Below, one piece after another: positions 43,268 to 50,475 of a stretch of 64,000 bases of DNA (position 1 is its first letter; each line of letters begins with the position of its first letter). Source of the DNA: SHAN690 sp038131955 (GTDB lineage Bacteria; Bacteroidota; Bacteroidia; Flavobacteriales_G; Salibacteraceae); NCBI GenBank assembly GCA_038131955.1, contig JAYPQK010000009.1:372001-436000 (forward strand). Direction: 5' to 3'. Position numbers and translations under genes: made by a program. The notes under the pieces were generated by a model, which did no database searches, had not been told where the DNA came from, and saw nothing but the letters and a program-made list of their open reading frames with translations.

Positions 43268-44212
43268 TTGATTCTATTGATATATTTCGGGGCTTTATTC
43301 CCATTAAACGCTCTGCAGGAGCCTGACACTATAGTCGTAACTTACACGGGAGATACAGTTGTAAGGGAAGAATATTTGGTCGAAATAAATCAAGAAGGAG
43401 ATACTCTTAGATGCGGCTTTTATAATTCATTTTACAAAAACGGGATGCCGGATCAAAAGGGGGGATATAAAAAAAATAAACTCAGCGGTGAGTGGAGGTT
43501 ATTTGATCGAAATGGGTATTTAGAACAGAGAGTAAATTATAAAAAGGGGAAACAACACGGCTCTTTTGAGAAGTATCATATTCAATCAGAAGAACTCAGT
43601 TGTTATGGTAGGTATCGAAATAATTTTCTCCAAGGGTGGGTAATCTTTTTTACTGAGCATGGGTCTATTTTGGAAAAAAGCCATTATAGGAAGAACTTAC
43701 GTGACGGAAAGACAACTACCTATTTCGAATCGGGAGGAATAAGAGAGGTTTCAAAATTTAAATTAGGAATCAGACACGGAAAGCGATTATATTATTTAGA
43801 GACTGGAGGCCTCATTAAGTCGGAAAAATATGTTAGTGGCAGGTTGCAAGGTCAAATCGTGATATACCATGTGGATTCAAAAGTTATTTCTCAAAAATTG
43901 AGTTATCGAAATAATCTTCTTCATGGCCCTCACTTGACCTATTATCCGAGCGGTCAACTTAAATCAGAGTGTAATTATCTGAACAACAAAAGGGTAGGTC
44001 GTTTTGTGTCGTATCATGAAAATGGATTAGTGATGGAAAGCGGGAATTATATTAACGGAGAGAAGAATGGGAATTGGGAGGTTTTCGATGAAAATGGAGT
44101 GTTAGTGAGTTCCGCATTTATGCAAAGAGGAGAGATTTCTGGGTATTTAAATATCTACAATAATCAAGGAGAGCTAATCAAAAAAATTGATTACGATAAT
44201 GCAGAAGAATAA
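43268..44212 (+). CDS. MORN-variant repeat protein
   Basis: About 314 residues made of eleven or so repeats of the MORN_2 type (G-x-W/K-x5-NG or YY-x-NG-x-L): KLSGEWRLFDRNGYLEQ, RDGKTTTYFESGGI, LHGPHLTYYPSGQLKSE, KNGNWEVFDENGVL. A short hydrophobic leader (ILLIYFGALFPLNA) suggests export. There is no ATG: TTG 43268, three bases after the chaperone stop and in the same reading frame, is the likely start. The repeats form a beta-meander used for binding; the function in this locus is unknown. Confidence 0.7.
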   Translation: MILLIYFGALFPLNALQEPDTIVVTYTGDTVVREEYLVEINQEGDTLRCGFYNSFYKNGMPDQKGGYKKNKLSGEWRLFDRNGYLEQRVNYKKGKQHGSFEKYHIQSEELSCYGRYRNNFLQGWVIFFTEHGSILEKSHYRKNLRDGKTTTYFESGGIREVSKFKLGIRHGKRLYYLETGGLIKSEKYVSGRLQGQIVIYHVDSKVISQKLSYRNNLLHGPHLTYYPSGQLKSECNYLNNKRVGRFVSYHENGLVMESGNYINGEKNGNWEVFDENGVLVSSAFMQRGEISGYLNIYNNQGELIKKIDYDNAEE

Positions 44213-44528
44213 ACCGCCTATTCTATTAATTGCAACGCTGAATATCAGTTTAATCATTATTTGCTTAATTCAAGGCGGGTGTAAAGATTCAGTTGCCGAA
44301 TGTTCAGAAACTTATATCCTTGTTAGAACGAATATCTCGAATGATTGTACTTTTATAATAATCTCCGACAAGTTGATTTATGAGCCGGCTAATATTTCTC
44401 AATTTAATTTCACTGCATCACTCGGAGATTCTACACACATTCAAGCCGATTTTAGGATATCTGATCAGTTGTTCCCGGAATGTTTAGGAGACTACAGGGT
44501 GGAGTTGTTTTGCCTAGAACTAATGTGA
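44199..44528 (+). CDS. Small lipoprotein at the end of the chaperone operon
   Basis: A 109-residue protein that starts at ATG 44199 inside the end of the MORN gene (14-base overlap). It has one hydrophobic segment and a lipobox-like IQGGC. The mature part has several cysteines (DSVAECSE, ISNDCTF, FPECLGD, LFCLE) and no family I recognise. By position it belongs to the chaperone-MORN transcription unit. Confidence 0.55.
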   Translation: MQKNKPPILLIATLNISLIIICLIQGGCKDSVAECSETYILVRTNISNDCTFIIISDKLIYEPANISQFNFTASLGDSTHIQADFRISDQLFPECLGDYRVELFCLELM

Positions 44529-45087
44529 ATTGTTTTGAGATGATACCATCAATAGGCAAGTGATTGTCGAAATAATTAATGCTTTCATAGCTTTAGTCAA
44601 CTAAAAAATTGCTCCGCAAAACTTTATCAAAGAGGCTCTCCTGTCAAACCATTTTTATTGATCAGCATCAATTAACATTCCGTTTGAGACGCCTAGAAAG
44701 CCTTTTCATCGTATTTATCTTTCAGCTCATTCATAAAGGTTGGGAGAATAAGATCCTAAGTTGACCGATATTTTTTGTCAAGGATGTGAGCTTTTCAACA
44801 TGCGAAAATTTTCAAATGGTTGAAAAGTAATTTTGGCCCCTTTGCTTAACACTAGGGCCTGATTGAGGAATAGAGTTTTTTGAGGATTGGATAAAAGAAA
44901 AAGAAATAGGTTTTATGAAAGAAGCCTTCCATCTTTTCAAGCCAACTCGATATCGCATATGTTCGTACCCTTTTGATCAGAAAAAGTCAACTCTTCACCT
45001 GAAAAATTAAAGTATTGGTAGTTGGAAGAAAGTGAAGTTTTACAGAGATAATATTCAGTCGGGTAAGGTAATTCACAGAATCAAGCT
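44529..45087. other. Gene-poor A+T-rich stretch
   Basis: No supportable gene in about 560 bases. The only structure seen is a 9-bp inverted repeat (44791-44799 with 44819-44827) around a second small palindrome. Short open frames on both strands are broken and show no family motifs. It looks like decayed DNA at the right side of the island. Confidence 0.6.
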
Positions 45088-45294
45088 TTGTATATATTTC
45101 TGGATATTCATCTCATATCTCTACACATAAAAAGAATGGGGGTGGAGCAGGAAAGTAGAGAGGGGTTACAATTCAGAGCCCATAAGATTTTACCCTTACC
45201 ACAAATCGACCTTTCTGGACTTGATCGAGGTATCTATTTCCTACACGTTGAGGCAGGTTCGAAGACAGACGTGTTTTGCGTGCTACTGAACTAG
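45088..45294 (+). pseudogene. Fragment of a T9SS C-terminal sorting domain
   Basis: The last 30 residues of this 68-codon frame read QIDLSGLDRGIYFLHVEAGS and on to a VLLN end. This matches the closing strands of the T9SS type A sorting domain (idlsgl-GiYfl-v). A real cargo protein would have hundreds of residues upstream; here only about 45 residues of the domain are readable and no signal peptide exists. It is probably the 3' relic of a cargo gene that was deleted or decayed. Confidence 0.65.
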
Positions 45295-45297
45295 GGC

Positions 45298-45624
45298 CTA
45301 CCTGAGCTTCGGATTGTTCTTGTGGCGTTCAGAATCGCGTAGGTTTTTCTTTTCAAAATTCTTTTCTAGAGCTTGGGTGAGATCCACTCCCGTTTGATTG
45401 GCCATACATAATAATACCCAAAGTACATCCGCCATTTCGTCACCGAGATCTTTGTTCTTATCCGATTCCTTCTCGCTCTGCTCTCCATAGCGTCGAGCGA
45501 TGATCCGTGCGAGTTCACCGACCTCTTCGGTGAGCATGGCCATGTTAGTGAGTTCGTTGAAGTACCGTACTCCCACGGTGTTGATCCATTCGTCTACGCG
45601 TTGTTGTGCTTCTTTGATCTCCAT
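45298..45624 (-). CDS. MazG-like nucleotide pyrophosphohydrolase
   Basis: A 108-residue all-alpha NTP pyrophosphatase of the MazG family. It shows the metal-binding pair of motifs EEVGELARIIARR (about residues 33-45) and DLGDEMADVLWVLL (about 60-73), including the ExxE and ExxD positions. It is likely to hydrolyse non-canonical (d)NTPs. It lies six bases downstream of the SGNH-like gene and is the first core gene to the right of the island. Confidence 0.9.
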   Translation of the reverse strand: MEIKEAQQRVDEWINTVGVRYFNELTNMAMLTEEVGELARIIARRYGEQSEKESDKNKDLGDEMADVLWVLLCMANQTGVDLTQALEKNFEKKNLRDSERHKNNPKLR

Positions 45625-45630
45625 TTCGTC

Positions 45631-46620
45631 CTATTTGGCGAGTTCTTTCTTTAGTGCGACTGCTACTCTTTTTGCAATGATCTTTCTTCCGACGTCATCG
45701 TAGTGCTCTGTCGGAAAGTCTTTGTCGGTGAAGTGTTTTGAGTCAACGGCATTCAGGCTGTTGATCACTGGAATGCCCATGTTTTCATAGCGTTCGTCGA
45801 GCCAATCGGCGTTGTCATTCATGAGTCCTACGAGTTCTGACCCTACTAAGGAATCGGCCTTTTGGGTATTCTCAGCTAATAAATTGAATACCATCGTCCA
45901 GCCTTCTTCTTGCGCCATCTTAGCGATCTTGTCAAAGTCCTGGACACGCGGATTCTGTTCGTTCAAAACGAATCCATACTGCTTGATGAATTGGTCGGCC
46001 AATTGACGTTTCGGATTCCTCCAGTCGCCCCACTTCTCCACGGCGCACCATGAGGTTACGGTGTTCATTGGTGAGGGAAAGGGTAGGGGATCGCTATCCC
46101 AAGCCTGGGTGCGAAGAGCAACGCGTTCCTCGGTCGATAGGTCGTCGTAGGCACGCAGGGAGACCAGGGCTCGGTTGATCAGGTTAGGTCTGTGGTTGTA
46201 GCAGACGGCGGCTTGATTCAATGGGGTCTCAAGCTCGGAGTAAACCCAATCTGAACCGAAGGATCTCAGGTTCATCGTGACGATGAAGGTTTTTGCATCG
46301 CCATCCTTTCGAAACATCTCTAGAAGATGTGCGAACACGCCTGCGTGAGAGGCCGGTTTGTTGAAGGCTTCAAAGCGCAGATTTGGGAAGTCATCTGCGA
46401 TGAATTGGCTCAGCTTTCGAGGGTCCTGTTCTTCAACGAATTCGGATGGGAAATTACTAGAGGCCGAAAAGTAGATGACATCACAGTCCTTCACTTTTTG
46501 AAACTGTAGGTATTGGTCGGCATGCCCTTCCACAAAATGGAGGTAGGCGCCCTCGGGGTAGAGCCAAAGGAGTAAGGCTAGTAAGCCGACCGTCATGCCT
46601 ATTTTTTTGATCACCTGCAT
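45631..46620 (-). CDS. SGNH-hydrolase-like membrane-anchored protein, partner of MBOAT
   Basis: About 329 residues with one N-terminal membrane helix (residues 4-22). The remainder looks like an SGNH/GDSL-type fold: an early serine block VIYFSASSNF and a C-terminal DFPTEHYDDVGRKIIA (D-x-x-H-like) block. The start ATG 46620 overlaps the MBOAT stop by four bases. In AlgIJ/X, DltBD and PatAB-type systems, an MBOAT protein passes acyl groups to such a partner, so periplasmic O-acetylation of a glycan is the likely task. The substrate is unknown. Confidence 0.7.
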   Translation of the reverse strand: MQVIKKIGMTVGLLALLLWLYPEGAYLHFVEGHADQYLQFQKVKDCDVIYFSASSNFPSEFVEEQDPRKLSQFIADDFPNLRFEAFNKPASHAGVFAHLLEMFRKDGDAKTFIVTMNLRSFGSDWVYSELETPLNQAAVCYNHRPNLINRALVSLRAYDDLSTEERVALRTQAWDSDPLPFPSPMNTVTSWCAVEKWGDWRNPKRQLADQFIKQYGFVLNEQNPRVQDFDKIAKMAQEEGWTMVFNLLAENTQKADSLVGSELVGLMNDNADWLDERYENMGIPVINSLNAVDSKHFTDKDFPTEHYDDVGRKIIAKRVAVALKKELAK

Positions 46621-48020
46621 CAGAATTGGAAGTAAATGAACGGGTGACGGACCGTGCCGGCAAATCCAAGGATGAAGAAGAGAAGTAGACCGTAGACCGT
46701 CCATCGCGCGTAGACAGATCGTTCGTCGATCCATTGATCGAAGCTGGTGTTTCTCAGACGGATATCGCTGAGGATGAAGATGCCCGCGATGCTGGCCACA
46801 TACGGTTCCCAGTCAAGGTCGATACCTGTTCCTTCGCCTCCGATCATCTCGGTGATGTAAAGTGAAGCATGGGTGAGGCTAGGGCTTCGGAAGAAGATCC
46901 AAGCCACAAAGACGATCAGCATGGTGCTACCCCATTTGAAGAGATCCAACCATCGGGCTGTGTCTCGTGAAATGAACCATCGTTCGAGGAGGTATGCGAG
47001 ACCGTGCATGGCGCCCCAAATCACAAAGGTCCAGTTCGCTCCGTGCCAGAGTCCACTGACCAAGAAGACGACCAGAATGTTGATCATCAGCTTTGTTCGT
47101 CCTACCTTGCTTCCGCCCATCGGGATGTAGAGGTAGTCTCTGAACCAGGTAGAGAGGGAGATATGCCAACGACTCCAAAACTCGCGTATGGAAGTAGAGA
47201 GGTACGGTGCTCGGAAGTTGTCCATTAGCTCCACGCCAAGGATACGAGCCGAGCCGATTGCGATGAGCGAGTAGCCGTGGAAGTCGCTATAGATCTGTAG
47301 GCCGAATAGCAACATGCCGATGATCAGCTGAAGGCTCCTCGCGCCCTCAACGTTTGCGAAGATCTGATCGACGATCGGACTTACATTGTCTGCCACGCAC
47401 ATCTTAATGAAAAGACCATAGAGGATCGTGCGACCTCCCTTTTGAAGGTTTCGATAGTCGAATTTAACATCTTGGAAAAGCTGTTTGTGCAGGTGTGAGA
47501 AACGCTCAATAGGTCCTGCCACGAGTTGTGGGAAGTAGCTGACGAAGAGGGCGAATTTCAGGGGATTACGCTCTGGCTCGACGCGGCCGTGATAGATGTC
47601 GATGGTGTATCCGAGGGTCTGGAAGGTGTAAAAGCTGATCCCTACCGGTAGGGCAAAATCCCAGAAACTATTAAAGCTATTCAGGGTTTCCGAATCGATC
47701 ACCGAGGTTTCGAAAAGGACGTCTTCCATAAACCATCCCGAGTATTTGAAGAAGGCTAGGAGTCCGAGATTCGTCAATAGACTGACCCCAAGACCTATTC
47801 GCTTTTTCAATTGGGATGACTGTTCGTGGATATACCTCGCCGCGAAATAGTCTACCGTGGTGCTGATGATGATCAGGCTGAGGTATTCAATTTTCCAGAA
47901 CCCATAGAAAAAGTAGCTGGCCGCCAAGAGAAGCATCCATCTCGAACGCGAGGGGAGGAGGTAGTAAAGCAATACTACCGAAGGGAGAAAGATCAGAAAG
48001 GGTAGCGAGTTGAACAGCAC
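46620..48020 (-). CDS. MBOAT family O-acyltransferase (AlgI-like)
   Basis: A 466-residue membrane protein with about ten helices and the MBOAT active-site region GLWHGANWTFVIWGAMHG, which includes the invariant histidine, plus upstream FPQLVAGPIERFSHL and STSIREFWSRWHISLSTW. These match the AlgI/DltB type that transfers acyl groups across the inner membrane. It is translationally coupled to the SGNH-like protein. The order dtd - MBOAT - SGNH-like - MazG-like on one strand is tight, with gaps of a few bases. Confidence 0.93.
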   Translation of the reverse strand: MLFNSLPFLIFLPSVVLLYYLLPSRSRWMLLLAASYFFYGFWKIEYLSLIIISTTVDYFAARYIHEQSSQLKKRIGLGVSLLTNLGLLAFFKYSGWFMEDVLFETSVIDSETLNSFNSFWDFALPVGISFYTFQTLGYTIDIYHGRVEPERNPLKFALFVSYFPQLVAGPIERFSHLHKQLFQDVKFDYRNLQKGGRTILYGLFIKMCVADNVSPIVDQIFANVEGARSLQLIIGMLLFGLQIYSDFHGYSLIAIGSARILGVELMDNFRAPYLSTSIREFWSRWHISLSTWFRDYLYIPMGGSKVGRTKLMINILVVFLVSGLWHGANWTFVIWGAMHGLAYLLERWFISRDTARWLDLFKWGSTMLIVFVAWIFFRSPSLTHASLYITEMIGGEGTGIDLDWEPYVASIAGIFILSDIRLRNTSFDQWIDERSVYARWTVYGLLLFFILGFAGTVRHPFIYFQF

Positions 48021-48022
48021 CT

Positions 48023-48475
48023 TTACTCCTTGTTTTTCGTGTCGATGACCAGCGTTACGGGGCCATCGTTGATGAAATGTACATCCATGTCGGCGCCAAA
48101 TTCACCGGTTGCAGTTGGTTTTCCTAGAATGGATTCCAGCGATCGGCAAAATGACTCATACATGGGTACAGCGTGATCCGGTTTGGCTGCGCGAATGAAG
48201 CTCGGACGATTCCCTTTCTTGTATTTGGCGTGAAGCGTGAATTGACTGACCACGAGCACCTGTCCATCCACGTCAGTAATGCTTCCATTCATGAGTCCAT
48301 CTTCATCGCTGAAGATGCGAAGGGCGGCAACTTTGTTTGCTAACCATTCCACATCGCTTTGGTCGTCAGCATCCTCTACTCCGAGAAGGATTAGGTAGCC
48401 GCGGTCAATGCTTCCGGTGGTGCGACCATCGACGGTTACAGACGCTTCTTTAACGCGTTGGATGACGGCTCTCAT
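48023..48475 (-). CDS. dtd: D-aminoacyl-tRNA deacylase
   Basis: Removes D-amino acids mischarged on tRNA. The 150-residue protein has the N-terminal MRAVIQRVKEASVTV, the SQFTLHAKYKKGNRPSF motif and the active-site cross-subunit INDGPVTLVID end. Its start overlaps the rsgA stop by four bases. Length and motifs are complete. Confidence 0.97.
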   Translation of the reverse strand: MRAVIQRVKEASVTVDGRTTGSIDRGYLILLGVEDADDQSDVEWLANKVAALRIFSDEDGLMNGSITDVDGQVLVVSQFTLHAKYKKGNRPSFIRAAKPDHAVPMYESFCRSLESILGKPTATGEFGADMDVHFINDGPVTLVIDTKNKE

Positions 48476-49395
48476 GAGGGCTGGAGTGATTTAAGCTCTT
48501 CGTAGAAATAGGTGTAATTCTCGTAGCGGAACCAAGGGAGTTCACCTTCTTCATAGGCCGGCTTGACCGCGCATCCCGGTTCGTTCAAATGCAGGCAGTT
48601 ATGGAATTTGCACCCCTCGCTGAGATGGACCATCTCGGGGAAATAGTCCTTCAATTCTTGTGGCTCCATATCGATCAATCCAAAGCTGCGTAGTCCCGGG
48701 GTGTCGATGATGTAGGACGTGTCGTTCATGGCATGCATCTCGGCAAAGGTGGTCGTATGCTGACCCTTTTCGTTGAACTCGGAGACGTCGGTCACGCGCG
48801 CTTCGATTTCAGGGTTGAGGGCATTCAGCAAGGAACTCTTGCCCACGCCGCTGTGTCCACTGAACAGACTGATCTTGCCTGAAAGTGTGTCTCTTAATTC
48901 CTCTATTCCCTCGTTTTCTTGTGCTGAAACAGCCATGGAAGGGTAACCGAGTTTCAGATAAGCCTCTTGCAATTCGCCCAAGTAATCCAGTTCTGTCTCA
49001 TTGAGCAGGTCGCACTTGTTGAATACGATCATCGCCGGAATGTTGTAGGCTTCTGCCGTAACCAGGAAGCGGTCGACAAACCCAAATTTGATCCGAGGTT
49101 CTTTCAATGCGGTCACCAATACAGCGAGGTCGATGTTGGCAGCAATGATGTGGGTCTCCTTGGAAAGCTTGGTAGACTTTCGGATGATGTAATTCTTTCT
49201 ATCGTCTACGTCGGTGATCACGTGATCATCACCTGTGTGCTCGATGGTGACATGGTCGCCTACCGTGACAGGATTAGTGTTTCTGCTGCCCTTGGTGCGT
49301 AGTTTTCCTCTTACTCGGGCATCGATGATGCTTCCGTCTTCCTCCTTCACTTTGTACCAGCTTCCGGTACTCTTGATCACGATCCCCTTTGACAT
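48472..49395 (-). CDS. rsgA: Ribosome small subunit-dependent GTPase A
   Basis: Circularly permuted GTPase that checks late 30S assembly. The 307-residue protein starts at ATG 49395 (MSKGIVIKSTGSW). It has an OB domain, then NKCDLL (G4, about residue 120) before the P-loop SGHSGVGKSSLLNAL (G1) and DTPGLRSFG (G3), the permuted order. A C-terminal zinc site (GCKFHNCLH ... GCAVK) follows. It is coupled to dtd by a four-base overlap. Confidence 0.96.
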   Translation of the reverse strand: MSKGIVIKSTGSWYKVKEEDGSIIDARVRGKLRTKGSRNTNPVTVGDHVTIEHTGDDHVITDVDDRKNYIIRKSTKLSKETHIIAANIDLAVLVTALKEPRIKFGFVDRFLVTAEAYNIPAMIVFNKCDLLNETELDYLGELQEAYLKLGYPSMAVSAQENEGIEELRDTLSGKISLFSGHSGVGKSSLLNALNPEIEARVTDVSEFNEKGQHTTTFAEMHAMNDTSYIIDTPGLRSFGLIDMEPQELKDYFPEMVHLSEGCKFHNCLHLNEPGCAVKPAYEEGELPWFRYENYTYFYEELKSLQPS

Positions 49396-49436
49396 AGTAA
49401 TTAACAGCTCTATCGTTAATAACCACCCATATACTG

Positions 49437-49468
49437 TTGAAAACTCCGTTAACAACTCGGTAGCTTTG
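49437..49468 (+). promoter_or_regulatory. Promoter of the glucosaminidase gene
   Basis: TTG (49437-49439), a 21-base spacer and TAGCTTTG (49461-49468) fit the Bacteroidetes pattern, 14 bases before the ATG at 49483. Confidence 0.6.
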
Positions 49469-49482
49469 CTTTAAAGCATTGA

Positions 49483-50475
49483 ATGAGCATGCAAAGTAAC
49501 ATTCTGACCGCACTCTTGGTGAGCTTTCACCTGATCTTCTTTTCGGTGTATGGACAGGCCCAGCCTTCTGAGCCTCGTATGTCAAAGCAAGAGTACATTG
49601 AGACCTATCGAGACCATGCGATCCGTGAGATGCATGCGACCGGAATTCCTGGTAGTATCACCCTGGCTCAGGGTATGTTGGAAAGTGATTATGGAAACAG
49701 CCCTCTCGCCAAGTATGCCAGAAACCACTTCGGCATTAAATGCCACAAAGGCTGGGAAGGTCCATCCTTCATTCAAGATGACGATGAGGCTAATGAGTGC
49801 TTTCGCAAGTATTACTCACCGTACGATTCCTACCGCGACCACAGCGAGTTTCTGATGACACGAGATCGCTATGCCTTTCTCTTTGAGCTCAAGTCGACCG
49901 ACTATAAAGGTTGGGCGCGTGGATTGAAGAAGGCCGGTTATGCAACAAACCCGAAGTATGCAGATCTACTCATCCGGATCATCGAGGAGAACGAACTGCA
50001 TCAGTACGATCACGTGAAGAAGCTTCCTGACTCAGAGCCCGAGGTGGCAATGGAGCGGGAGAAGTCGACGAAGCGTGAAGAAGTGGTTCCGCATGTCATG
50101 TCGGTCAGTGCCATCGATGTGAGTGAGAATAACATCAAGTTCATCCTTGCGGAACAAGGGGATACCCCGGAAAGTATCGCCGATCGATACGGTATGAATC
50201 GCTGGCAGATCTGCAAGTACAACGACCTGAAGAAGGATGCGCGTCTCCTGAATGGAGAAGTGGTGTATCTGCAACCAAAGCGAAATCACGCGAAGCAGGA
50301 CCATCACATCGTAGGACAAGGAGAAACTCTACGAGATGTATCTCAACGTTATGGGGTCAAGATCAAGAGCATCATCAAGATGAATGATCTAGAGAACGAC
50401 TATACCGCTCGTCCGGGCGATAAGTTGACGCTCAGAAATGTGGGTTGGTTCGGAAAGGTCTTCCTAGGACATTAA
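49483..50475 (+). CDS. Glucosaminidase domain protein with LysM repeats
   Basis: A 330-residue exported peptidoglycan hydrolase. It has a signal peptide (to about residue 25), then a FlgJ/LytG-type glucosaminidase domain (about 38-165: ITLAQGMLESDYGNSPLAK with the catalytic glutamate, HFGIKCHKGWEG). A linker and two LysM modules follow (about 218-265 and 277-325, e.g. HHIVGQGETLRDVSQRYGVK). It likely cuts the glycan strand next to N-acetylglucosamine in the periplasm. It converges on the next gene with a four-base overlap. Confidence 0.92.
   Translation: MSMQSNILTALLVSFHLIFFSVYGQAQPSEPRMSKQEYIETYRDHAIREMHATGIPGSITLAQGMLESDYGNSPLAKYARNHFGIKCHKGWEGPSFIQDDDEANECFRKYYSPYDSYRDHSEFLMTRDRYAFLFELKSTDYKGWARGLKKAGYATNPKYADLLIRIIEENELHQYDHVKKLPDSEPEVAMEREKSTKREEVVPHVMSVSAIDVSENNIKFILAEQGDTPESIADRYGMNRWQICKYNDLKKDARLLNGEVVYLQPKRNHAKQDHHIVGQGETLRDVSQRYGVKIKSIIKMNDLENDYTARPGDKLTLRNVGWFGKVFLGH

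Noticed and set aside
44693..44734. Small minus-strand peptide (MNELKDKYDEKAF) as a gene remnant
   Set aside because: Thirteen codons with a stop shortly upstream in frame and no recognisable family.
44791..44827. Inverted repeat as a terminator for the chaperone operon
   Set aside because: The stem is A+T-rich, lies about 260 bases after the last gene and lacks a T run; left as an unexplained palindrome.
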